From Acidobacteriota bacterium (GTDB taxonomy: Bacteria; Acidobacteriota; Thermoanaerobaculia; Multivoradales; Multivoraceae): a stretch of 64,000 nt of DNA. The position numbers and the translations under genes are program-made. Positions 34,460 through 42,663 of the stretch are shown here, piece by piece. The DNA is taken from the NCBI GenBank assembly GCA_011525365.1, contig WTGQ01000002.1:2195962-2259961 (forward strand), given 5' to 3'. Within the stretch, counting starts at the first letter, position 1. Each line of letters begins with the position of its first letter. The notes below the pieces were generated by a model, which saw nothing but the letters and a program-made list of their open reading frames with translations, searched no databases and was not told the DNA's origin.

Positions 34460-35361
34460 GCACCGCTTTCAGCGACAGTCGTTTCCGGGACATCGTCGGC
34501 CCGTCCTCCCAGTTCTACATCTCGCAGCGACTGCGGCTTCACTACCTGAACTGGGGCAACGAGGACAAACCGCCCCTGGTGCTGATCCACGGCGGTCGCG
34601 ACCACGCCCACAACTGGGACTGGGTGGCGAACGCGCTCCGCCACGACTACCACATCGTCGCCCCCGACCTGCGCGGTCACGGCGACAGCGAATGGGCGAT
34701 CGGCGGCATGTACGCGATCACCGACTTCGTCCTCGACATCGCGCAGCTGCTGGAAGCACTGGACCGCTTCCCGGTGCGGATCGTCGCTCACTCGCTGGGC
34801 GCGAACATCGCCCTTCACTACACCGGCTTCTACCCCGGGAACGTCCACAAGCTGGTGGCGATCGAAGGCATGGGGCCGCCTCCCCGCATCCTTGCCGACC
34901 GGGTCAACGCGGCGGTCGACGAGCGCATGCGAGGCTGGGTGGGCAGCATGCAGAAGCTCGCGGGGCGGCAGCCGCGGCGCTACCCGTCGCTCGACGCCGC
35001 GGCCGAACGAATGCAGGAGGTGAACAGCTTCCTGAGCCCCGAGCAGGCCCGCCACCTGACGGTCAACGGCATGGCGCGCAACGAGGACGGCACGTACACC
35101 TGGAAGTTCGACAACTACGTCCGCTCCTTCCCGCCCTATCGCTACGACGAAGAGGAACTGCGCGGCATCTGGGGCAGGATCACCTGCCCCACGCTGCTGG
35201 TGCGGGGCACGGAGAGCTGGGCCAGCGATCCGGTCGAAGACGGTCGTATCGAGGCGTTCCAGAACGCCGAACTGCGCAACTTCGAAGGCGCCGGTCACTG
35301 GGTCCATCACGACCAGCTCGACGAGTTCGTCTCTGTGGCGCGAGCCTTTCTCGCGGACTGA
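34456..35361 (+). CDS. alpha/beta hydrolase
   Basis: A 301-residue alpha/beta-hydrolase. The oxyanion-hole region is VLIHGGRDHAHNWD, the nucleophile elbow VAHSLGANIA (Ser), and the catalytic histidine lies in GAGHWVHHDQ; the acid is probably an Asp near RGTESWASDPVED. No signal peptide, so it is cytoplasmic. GTG at 34456 overlaps the preceding stop. The family includes esterases, epoxide hydrolases and lactonases; the substrate is unclear. Confidence 0.9.
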   Translation: MSTAFSDSRFRDIVGPSSQFYISQRLRLHYLNWGNEDKPPLVLIHGGRDHAHNWDWVANALRHDYHIVAPDLRGHGDSEWAIGGMYAITDFVLDIAQLLEALDRFPVRIVAHSLGANIALHYTGFYPGNVHKLVAIEGMGPPPRILADRVNAAVDERMRGWVGSMQKLAGRQPRRYPSLDAAAERMQEVNSFLSPEQARHLTVNGMARNEDGTYTWKFDNYVRSFPPYRYDEEELRGIWGRITCPTLLVRGTESWASDPVEDGRIEAFQNAELRNFEGAGHWVHHDQLDEFVSVARAFLAD

Positions 35362-35377
35362 CGCGGCAGCAGGCCCC

Positions 35378-36643
35378 GTGACGACCGCCGACTCACTCGC
35401 CGAACCCGCCGCCCCGCCCGGGGCGGCGCCCGTCCGCAGCGGCGAGCGCATCGCGGCGCTCGACGTCCTGCGCGGCTTCGCCGTGCTCGGCATCCTGGCG
35501 ATGAACGTGCAGAGCTACTCGATGATCGAGGCGGCGTATCTGAACCCGGCCGCCAACGACTGGGGGGTCGGCGCCGGCTACTGGGCCTGGCTCGGCGCGC
35601 ACGTGTTCTTCGACATGAAGTTCATCTCCATCTTCTCCGCCCTGTTCGGCGCCGGAATGGCGCTGATGGCCGAGCGGGCCGCCGCCCGCGGCGCTTCGGC
35701 GACAGGCGTTCACTATCGCCGGCAGTTCTGGCTGCTGCTCATCGGCCTCGCTCACGCTCACCTGATCTGGTACGGCGACATCCTGGTGCCCTACGCGTTG
35801 TGCGGCTTCCTGCTCTACAGCCTGCGCAACCTGAGCCCGACGAAGCTGCTGATCGGCGGCTTCGCGATGACCGCCGTGCCGGCGGCGTTCTTTCTGCTGA
35901 CCGGCCTGTCGATACCCTTCATTCCGGCGGAAGATCAAGCCCAGTTCGCCGGCGACTGGGCGCCGGCGGCGGCCGCCATCGAGGCCGAGACCGCCACCTA
36001 CCGCGGAAGCTGGCTCACCCAGCTTCCGCACCGGAGCGCCACGGCCCTGGGCGCGGAGATTTTCGTCTTCCTCGTGCTGTTCTTCTGGCGCAGCGGCGGC
36101 CTGATGCTCGTGGGCATGGGCCTCTACAAGCTCGGCGTGTTCTCCGCCCGCCGCTCGCCGACGTTCTACCGGCGCCTCCTGGCCGGGAGCTTCGGCGTGG
36201 GCCTGCCGATCGTCATCCTCGGCGTCGTGTTCAACACGCGGCACGGCTTCGCCTTCGAGCACTCCATGTTCCAGGGGATGGTCTTCAACCTCGTCGGAGC
36301 GACGATCGTCTTTCTCGGCTACGTCGCGCTCGTCATGCTGGCCGTTCTTCACGGCTGGCTGCCCGGCCTGCAGCGCCGGCTCCAGGCGGCCGGCCGGATG
36401 GCGCTGTCGAACTACATCAGCCAGAGCGTCATCTGCACGCTCATCTTCTACGGCCATGGCCTTGGCCAGTTCGAGCAGGTGAGCCGCCTGGGCCAGTTCG
36501 GCATCGTCGTCGCGATCTGGGCGCTGCAGTTGGCGTGGTCGCCGTGGTGGCTCGCCCGGTTCCGCTTCGGGCCGCTGGAGTGGCTGTGGCGTTCCCTCAC
36601 CTACATGAAGTTTCAGCCCATGGCGGTCCGCTCACCCGCCTGA
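35378..36643 (+). CDS. DUF418-domain membrane protein
   Basis: A 421-residue polytopic protein of the DUF418/YeiB-like group, with about ten helices. It starts RIAALDVLRGFAVLGILAMN, the usual N-terminal signature, and ends with the DUF418 region containing AGRMALSNYISQSVICTLIF and WLWRSLTYMK. Members are thought to be acyltransferase- or transporter-like, but the function is unknown. GTG at 35378 lies 16 bp after the hydrolase stop. Confidence 0.87.
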   Translation: MTTADSLAEPAAPPGAAPVRSGERIAALDVLRGFAVLGILAMNVQSYSMIEAAYLNPAANDWGVGAGYWAWLGAHVFFDMKFISIFSALFGAGMALMAERAAARGASATGVHYRRQFWLLLIGLAHAHLIWYGDILVPYALCGFLLYSLRNLSPTKLLIGGFAMTAVPAAFFLLTGLSIPFIPAEDQAQFAGDWAPAAAAIEAETATYRGSWLTQLPHRSATALGAEIFVFLVLFFWRSGGLMLVGMGLYKLGVFSARRSPTFYRRLLAGSFGVGLPIVILGVVFNTRHGFAFEHSMFQGMVFNLVGATIVFLGYVALVMLAVLHGWLPGLQRRLQAAGRMALSNYISQSVICTLIFYGHGLGQFEQVSRLGQFGIVVAIWALQLAWSPWWLARFRFGPLEWLWRSLTYMKFQPMAVRSPA

Positions 36644-36668
36644 CGTCCCACCAGAGAGGAGACCTGTC

Positions 36669-37169
36669 ATGATCCGACCCCTTTTCGCCGCTACGTTCAT
36701 CTCCTTCACCGTGGCCGCGCTGGCCGCTGGAGGCGCCATGGCCCAGATCGCACCCGAACCCGAACAGATCCAGGAACTCCTCGAGGGGCCGGCCGAGGGG
36801 CCGGTCGTCATGGTCAACCTGCTGCGGTTCAAGAAGGAGGCCGACGCCCCCGACGAGGGCCTCACGGGCGAAGAGGCCTACGGGAAGTACGGCGCCCAGA
36901 TGGTCCAGTGGGTGACCTCGCAGGGCGCCCGGCTGATCTGGTCCGGCCGGGTCGACTCGATGGTGATCGGCGATACGGACGAGTACTTCCACACGGTCGC
37001 CCTGATGGAGTACCCCTCGCGGGCCGAGTTCCTGCGCATCATCGGCGATCCGCGGGTCGCCGAGTTCTCGATCCACCGCACGGCGGGGCTCGAGATGCAG
37101 TGGCTGATCGCGACAACGACGACGGCCGAACTCGCCCAGGCCACAGCGAACGAGGACTCGGACGACTGA
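36669..37169 (+). CDS. exported DUF1330-like protein
   Basis: A 166-residue protein with a signal peptide (about 1-25, cleaved after GAMA). The mature domain looks like the dimeric alpha/beta barrel of DUF1330 proteins: VVMVNLLRFKKEA, YGKYGAQMVQWV and FHTVALMEYPSRAEFLRI. DUF1330 proteins are usually cytoplasmic, so export is notable. A GAGAGGAGACC ribosome binding site precedes the ATG. Function unknown. Confidence 0.8.
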   Translation: MIRPLFAATFISFTVAALAAGGAMAQIAPEPEQIQELLEGPAEGPVVMVNLLRFKKEADAPDEGLTGEEAYGKYGAQMVQWVTSQGARLIWSGRVDSMVIGDTDEYFHTVALMEYPSRAEFLRIIGDPRVAEFSIHRTAGLEMQWLIATTTTAELAQATANEDSDD

Positions 37170-37240
37170 GCTACACTCGCGCGGCTCAAACCACCGCAGC
37201 TACCACCACCGATTCCCCTGAGGTGAAGGAGATCCCGGAT

Positions 37241-37774
37241 ATGCGTTCGAAGAACCTGGCGGCGATTCTGACGGCCGCCATTGTCCTCGCGGCCTGCACA
37301 GCGATCGCCGTGTCGCCCGCCACAGCCTCCGAGCACGAGGAGCCGGTCGGCAACCTGGCCGAACTGATGCGCGCCATCCTGTTCCCGAACTCGAACTTCC
37401 TCTTCGACGTCCAGACGACGGATCCCGGTACCCCGCCCGAGCCGGGCAGCGAGGACGACCGCTCCGCGTCGGCCCTCTTCTCCGGCATTTACACCGGCTG
37501 GCAAGTACCGCAGCAGGCGGCGCTGGCGCTGGCCGAGGTCGAGCCGCTGATCATGAACGCCGACCGCAAGTGCGAGAACGGACGCGACGCTCCGGTCGCC
37601 AACGAGGACTACCAGAAGTGGGCCAGGCAGTTGACCGAGGTCGCCAGGCAGATCTACGCCGCGGCGCACGAGGAGGATCAAGAGAAGGTGAGCGACCTGA
37701 CGAACAACCTCGCTGGCGCCTGCGAGGACTGTCACGCGGTCTACCGCAAGTACCAGGACCGCTGCCGCCGGTAA
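37241..37774 (+). CDS. periplasmic cytochrome c'-like protein
   Basis: A 177-residue exported protein with a predicted four-helix bundle and one haem-binding site close to the C-terminus, CEDCHAVYRKYQDRCRR. This late CxxCH is typical of cytochrome c' and c-556. The signal peptide (about 1-30) contains a Cys that could be a lipobox (LAACTA). AAGGAG precedes ATG 37241; the longer open frame upstream is a shadow of the DUF1330-like gene. It opens the quinoprotein part of the operon and may carry electrons or bind gas ligands. Confidence 0.85.
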   Translation: MRSKNLAAILTAAIVLAACTAIAVSPATASEHEEPVGNLAELMRAILFPNSNFLFDVQTTDPGTPPEPGSEDDRSASALFSGIYTGWQVPQQAALALAEVEPLIMNADRKCENGRDAPVANEDYQKWARQLTEVARQIYAAAHEEDQEKVSDLTNNLAGACEDCHAVYRKYQDRCRR

Positions 37775-37833
37775 CGTGACCCGGCGCCGGACAGCCTCCA
37801 TCGCGCCGGCTGCCGGACAGACACTCGAATCTC

Positions 37834-38358
37834 ATGCGTAGCCTCTTCGAGTGGGTCGATGCGCTGCCCAGCAGCATCGCGCTGCGGGAGTCGCTGAACG
37901 CGTACCCGACCATGCTGACGATCCACGTCGTCAGCATGTGCCTGTTCGCCGGTCTGATCGCCTTCTGGGACATGCGTCTGATCGGGCTGACGCTCAGGAA
38001 GGTGCCGGTGTCGAACATCCCGACCCGCCTCTTCCCGTGGGCGCTGACCGGCTACGGCGTCAACCTGATCACCGGGGCATTACTGCTCTATAGCCAGCCG
38101 ATGCGCTACTACGGCAACTTCTACTTCTGGGCCAAGATGGCGCTGATGCTGGTCGCCGGCATCAACATGTTCTGGTTCCACTACGCGACCTACAAGTCGG
38201 TCCAGGCGTGGGACCAGGGCCGGGAGATCCCGTTGAACGCGCGGCTCGCCGGCGTCGTGTCCCTGGTGTTGTGGGCGGCCGTCGTCGTTACAGGACGGAT
38301 GATGGCCTACAGCGGCCTGATGCCCGGCTGGTGGAACAACCTGAACATCGGCGCCTGA
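37834..38358 (+). CDS. small polytopic membrane protein (DUF6644-like), copy 1
   Basis: A 174-residue protein with four to five transmembrane helices. It shares a layout with the next gene: an FEW opening, a helix with His (LTIHVVSM / QCAHLVAL), a WDMRLIG / VDMRLLG loop, and an FWAKM / FWWKM helix. The conserved histidines could bind b-type haem, but this is not shown. Its position between a cytochrome c' and quinoproteins suggests a membrane electron-transfer role, by inference. Confidence 0.72.
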   Translation: MRSLFEWVDALPSSIALRESLNAYPTMLTIHVVSMCLFAGLIAFWDMRLIGLTLRKVPVSNIPTRLFPWALTGYGVNLITGALLLYSQPMRYYGNFYFWAKMALMLVAGINMFWFHYATYKSVQAWDQGREIPLNARLAGVVSLVLWAAVVVTGRMMAYSGLMPGWWNNLNIGA

Positions 38359-38382
38359 AGAGGCCGCGGAGGAAACGTCCAC

Positions 38383-38856
38383 ATGTTGCAGTCCTTCTTC
38401 GAGTGGATGCAGGGCCTGCCCTTCAGCGCCTGGATGCTGGAGGAGACCTGGGCGTCGCCGATCATCCAGTGCGCTCACCTGGTGGCGCTGGTCGGCTTCG
38501 CCGGGGCCGTCCTGGTCGTCGACATGCGCCTGCTCGGTCGCGGCCTGATCAAGACGCCTCTCAACCAGCTCGCCCGCGAGCTGGACCGGTGGATGATCTG
38601 GAGCTTCGTCGCCCTGTTCGTGACCGGCGCGCCCCAGGTCCTGTCGACGGCGCTCAAGCAGTACTACAGCCCCTTCTTCTGGTGGAAGATGCAGATCATC
38701 GTCATCGGGCTGCTCTTCAACTTCACGATCCGCCGCCGGGTCGCCTTCGCGAAAGAAGGAACGCTCGGACACTGGCCGAAGGTGGTCGGCTTCCTCTCGA
38801 TCGGCATCTGGACCAGCGTTTCGGTCTACGCCCGCCTGATCGGGCTGCTGTCCTGA
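38383..38856 (+). CDS. small polytopic membrane protein (DUF6644-like), copy 2
   Basis: A 157-residue paralog of the preceding protein with the same helix plan and conserved AHLVALVGFAG, VDMRLLGRGL and FFWWKMQIIV stretches. A GAGGAAACG ribosome binding site precedes the ATG. Its TGA overlaps a CTG that is probably the start of the broken quinoprotein gene (CTGA). Two tandem copies may form a heterodimer. Function unknown. Confidence 0.72.
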   Translation: MLQSFFEWMQGLPFSAWMLEETWASPIIQCAHLVALVGFAGAVLVVDMRLLGRGLIKTPLNQLARELDRWMIWSFVALFVTGAPQVLSTALKQYYSPFFWWKMQIIVIGLLFNFTIRRRVAFAKEGTLGHWPKVVGFLSIGIWTSVSVYARLIGLLS

Positions 38857-40690
38857 GTACCCGATACCGCCTCGCCGTGGCTGTGGCAGCGCTCGCCGCC
38901 TCGCTCGCGAGCCCACCGCTCACGGCTCAGACCGGAGCCTCCGGTGACTGGCCGGCCTCCGGCGGCGATCCCGGCAACACGAAGTACTCCACCCTCGACC
39001 AGATCGACCGCGACAACTTCCAGGACGTCGCGGTCGCCTGGCGCTGGCGCTCGATCGCCGCCGACACCGACGTGCCGAGCAGCGTCCGGCGAACGAGGGA
39101 TTCCAGCACCGGGGAGTCGCCTACTGGACGGACGGAGAGCGGGAGCGGATCCTCCTTCCAACCCATCACCGCCGGCTGGTCTCGCTCGACGCCGGAACCG
39201 GAGAGCCCGATCCCGACTTCGGCGACCGCGGCGCGGTCGAGATGACGCCCCATCTCGGCCGGAAGGTGATGGAGAGCCAGACGACCCACAGCTCGCCGCC
39301 AGCGGTCTGTGGCAACACGGCGATCGTCGGTTCGATCGTGGCCGACGGCGTCATGCACAAGGAGTCGCCGCCCGGCTTCGTCCGCGCCTACGACATCCCG
39401 ACCGGCGACCTCGCCTGGGTCTTCCACACGATTCCGCAGGGCGACGAGTTCGGCACGGAAACCTGGGAGACCGAGTCCTGGCGCTACAGCGGCAACACGA
39501 ACGTCTGGTCGACGATCGCCGTCGACGAAGAAACCGGTACCGCCTATCTGCCGGTCAGCACGGCGACGAACGACCTGTACGGCGGCCATCGGCTCGGCGA
39601 CAATCTGTACTCGGAGAGCATCGTGGCGGTCGACTGCCAAACCGGTGAACGCCGGTGGCACTACCAGTTCGTCCACCACGGCCTCTGGGACTTCGATCCG
39701 TCCACTGCCCCGAACCTGTTCGAGGCGACGGTCGATGGCCGGGCGATCAAGGGCGTGGTCCAGGTGACGAAGCAGGCCTTTGCCTTCGTCTTCGACCGGA
39801 CGACCGGCGAGCCCGTGTGGGAGATCGAGGAACGGGAGGTGCCGCCGAGCGACGTGCCCGGCGAGCGCGCGGCGCCCACTCAGCCCTTCCCCACGAAACC
39901 GGCGCCCTACGACCGGCAGGGCATCACCGAGGACGACCTGATCGACCTGACGCCGGAACTCCGCGCCGAGGCGCTCGATATCGTCAGCGACTACGACCTC
40001 GTGCCGCTGTGCACGCCGCCGCGGGTCAAGGGCGAGGGCAAACCGACGCTCCAGTTGCCCTCCGAGGGAGGCGGAACGAACTGGACCGGAGCCGCGCTCG
40101 ACCCGGAGAGCGGCGTGCTCTACGTCCCTTCCTACACCCTGCCGGTCACCGTCTCCCTGACCAGGCCCGACCCGAACCGCTCCAACCTGAACTTCGTTCC
40201 CGACCGCTGGTACGAGAGTGTCGACGGGCCGCGGGGCCTGCCCCTGGTCAAGCCGCCGTACGGACGGATCACGGCGATCGACCTGAACACCGGCGAACAC
40301 CTGTGGATGGTCCCGCACGGAACAGGGCCCGTGAACCATCCGGCGATCGCCCACCTCGAACTCGGCCGGCTGGGCAAGGTCAACCACCAGCCCGGGGCCC
40401 TGGTCACGGCGACGCTGCTTTTCGTCACCGCGTCCGGAGAACACTCCGGCGACCCGGAAGCGGACGAGCCCGACATACCGCCGGAGATCAGCGTCTACGA
40501 CAAGGAAACGGGCGAGTACCTGGGCGGCATCGAACTGCCGGACACGCCGCACTCGAACCTGATCAGCTACGAACACGGCGGCCGGCAGTACCTCGCCGTC
40601 GCCACCGGCGGCGGCCGGTACTACGGCGGCGGCGGCACGCTGCCGGTACTCGTCGCCCTGGCGCTGCCCCGAGAGGAATCCGGATCATGA
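38853..40690 (+). pseudogene. PQQ-type quinoprotein, broken by a ~145-nt deletion
   Basis: First of two tandem paralogs. Signal peptide and propeller start (ASGDWPASGGDPGNTKYST) match copy 2, then at about 39085-39092 some 145 nt are missing relative to 40903-41055 of copy 2, and the frame shifts. Downstream the original frame resumes (RGVAYWTDGERERILLP) without a start until ATG 39242. That ATG overlaps the TGA that ends the shifted frame (39243-39245), so a 482-residue C-terminal fragment could still be made. CTG at 38853 or GTG at 38877 would be the start. The lost region covers the first blade, so the product is probably inactive. Confidence 0.85.
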
Positions 40691-42663
40691 AGTTCGTCGC
40701 CCTGGTGGCCTCCGCCTGCGCGTTCGCCGGCCCGCCCGTCACAGCCCAGGCGGGCACCACCGGCGACTGGCCGGCTTTCGGCGGGGATCCTGGCAACAGC
40801 AAGTACTCGACGCTCGACGAGATCGACCGCTCCAACTTCCAGGATGTCGAGGTCGTCTGGCGCTGGCGCTCGATCGCCGCGGACACCGAAGTCCCGAGCA
40901 GCGTGCGACGCGGCCAGTTCAAGGCGATTCCACTCGAGGTCGGCGGCCGGGTCTTCGTCTCTACTTCGCTCAGCCAGGTCGCCGCGATCGACGCCGGGAG
41001 CGGCCGGACGCTCTGGTCCTACGATCCGGAAAGCTGGCGCGCCGGCCGGCCGGCGAACCTCGGCTTCCATCACCGCGGAGTCGCCTGGTGGACAGACGGC
41101 GAGCGCGAACGGATCCTGATTCCCACCCACGACCGCCGCCTCGTGTCCCTCGACGCCCGGACCGGTGCACCCGATCCCGGGTTCGGCGACAGCGGCGCGG
41201 TCGAGATGACGCCGCACCTGGGTCGCGAGGTGATGGAGCGCCTGACGACGCACAGTTCGCCGCCGGCAGTCTGCGGCAACACCGTGATCGTGGGCTCGAT
41301 CGTGGCGGACTTCGCTACTCACAAGGAAGCGCCGCCCGGCTTCGTCCGCGCGTATGACATCCCGACCGGCGAACTCGCCTGGGTCTTCCACACCATCCCG
41401 CAGAACGACGAACTCGGCGTCGAAACCTGGGAGGACGAGTCGTGGCGCTACAGCGGTAACACGAACGTCTGGTCCATGATCACGGTCGACGAGGAGGCGG
41501 GAACCGCCTACCTGCCGGTCGGCACGCCGACGAACGATCTCTACGGCGGCCACCGGCTCGGTGACAATCTCTACGCCGAGAGCATCGTCGCGGTCGACTG
41601 CGAGACGGGCCAGCGCCAGTGGCACTACCAGTTCGTCCACCACGGCCTCTGGGACTACGACCCCCCGACCGCGCCCAACCTGTTCGAGGCGACGGTGGAG
41701 GGCGAGCGCGTGCGCGGCGTGGTCCAGGTCACGAAGCAGGCCTTCGCCTTCGTGTTCGACCGGGTGACCGGCAAGCCGCTGTGGGAGATCGAGGAAAGAG
41801 AGGTGACGCCGAGCGACGTGCCGGGCGAGCGTGCCGCGCCGACCCAGCCCTTCCCCACCAGGCCGGCGCCCTTCGACCGCCAGGGCATCACCGAGGACGA
41901 CCTGATCGACTGGACGCCCGAGCTCCGCGCCGAGGCGATCGAGATCGCGGCCGACTACGACCTGGTGCCGCTCTACACGCCGCCGCGCTTCGAGGAGTCG
42001 GGCAAGCCGACGATCCAGTTGCCGGCCGACGGCGGCGGTGCGAACTGGACCGGCGCCGCGGTCGATCCCGAATCCGGGATCCTCTACGTCGTCTCGCATA
42101 CCCGTGCGGCCAGCGTCTCCCTGACCAGGCCGGATCCGAACCGCTCCGACCTGAACTTCGTGCCGGATCGTTGGTACGCGACGGTCGAAGGGCCCCGCGG
42201 GCTGCCCCTGGTCAAGCCGCCGTACGGCCGGATCACCGCCATCGACCTCTCCACTGGCGACCACCTGTGGATGGTCCCCCACGGCCGGGGCCCGGTGAAC
42301 CACCCCGCTATCGCCCATCTGGAACTCGGCCGGCTCGGCCAGGCCAACCACACTGCGGCGCCCCTCGTCACGCCCACCCTGCTCTTCGTCACGGCCTCCC
42401 GGGAACACTCCGGCGATCCCGAGTCCGACGAACCCGACGTGCCACCGGAGATCAGCGTCTACGACAAGAAGACCGGCGAGTACCTCGGCGGAATCGAGCT
42501 ACCGGACACCCCGAACTCGAACCTCATCACCTACGAACACGAAGGTCGGCAGTACCTGGCCGTCGCCACCGGCGGCGGCCGCTTCGGCATCGGCGGCGGC
42601 GGCACGCCCCCCGAACTCGTCGCGCTCGCCCTGCCTGCCGCCCTGAAGGAACCGACGTCATGA
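40687..42663 (+). CDS. PQQ-dependent quinoprotein dehydrogenase, glucose dehydrogenase-like
   Basis: A 658-residue periplasmic propeller protein, the intact partner of the preceding pseudogene. Signal peptide about 1-20. The family resembles the PQQ domain of membrane glucose/quinate dehydrogenases: THSSPPAVCGNTVIVGS, YQFVHHGLWDYDPPTAPNLF with the presumed catalytic Asp, and PPYGRITAIDLSTGDHLW. It lacks the adjacent-cysteine motif of alcohol dehydrogenases and the N-terminal membrane helices of E. coli-type Gcd. ATG overlaps the upstream stop and its own stop overlaps the next ATG. Probably oxidises a sugar or cyclic alcohol. Confidence 0.9.
   Translation: MKFVALVASACAFAGPPVTAQAGTTGDWPAFGGDPGNSKYSTLDEIDRSNFQDVEVVWRWRSIAADTEVPSSVRRGQFKAIPLEVGGRVFVSTSLSQVAAIDAGSGRTLWSYDPESWRAGRPANLGFHHRGVAWWTDGERERILIPTHDRRLVSLDARTGAPDPGFGDSGAVEMTPHLGREVMERLTTHSSPPAVCGNTVIVGSIVADFATHKEAPPGFVRAYDIPTGELAWVFHTIPQNDELGVETWEDESWRYSGNTNVWSMITVDEEAGTAYLPVGTPTNDLYGGHRLGDNLYAESIVAVDCETGQRQWHYQFVHHGLWDYDPPTAPNLFEATVEGERVRGVVQVTKQAFAFVFDRVTGKPLWEIEEREVTPSDVPGERAAPTQPFPTRPAPFDRQGITEDDLIDWTPELRAEAIEIAADYDLVPLYTPPRFEESGKPTIQLPADGGGANWTGAAVDPESGILYVVSHTRAASVSLTRPDPNRSDLNFVPDRWYATVEGPRGLPLVKPPYGRITAIDLSTGDHLWMVPHGRGPVNHPAIAHLELGRLGQANHTAAPLVTPTLLFVTASREHSGDPESDEPDVPPEISVYDKKTGEYLGGIELPDTPNSNLITYEHEGRQYLAVATGGGRFGIGGGGTPPELVALALPAALKEPTS

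Noticed and set aside
36908-37240. Open frame extending the cytochrome c'-like gene upstream
   Set aside because: It runs through the DUF1330-like gene in another frame; AAGGAG before ATG 37241 and the signal peptide fix the real start.
37775-37833. GC-rich near-repeats around CCGGCGCCGG as a regulatory hairpin
   Set aside because: Pairing is imperfect and of a kind expected by chance at this GC content; no supporting promoter or terminator elements.
38927-42408. Two long minus-strand frames across the tandem quinoproteins
   Set aside because: They occur in both paralogs as antisense shadows with low-complexity translation; no recognisable domain.
38853-42663. Tandem quinoprotein copies as an assembly duplication
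   Set aside because: The two copies differ at many positions along their length and one has a deletion, so they are diverged paralogs.
40687-42663. Lanthanide dependence of the glucose-dehydrogenase-like protein from its Asp-Tyr-Asp
   Set aside because: Glucose-dehydrogenase-type quinoproteins carry an Asp-x-Asp at this place without known lanthanide use, so the motif is not diagnostic in this family.
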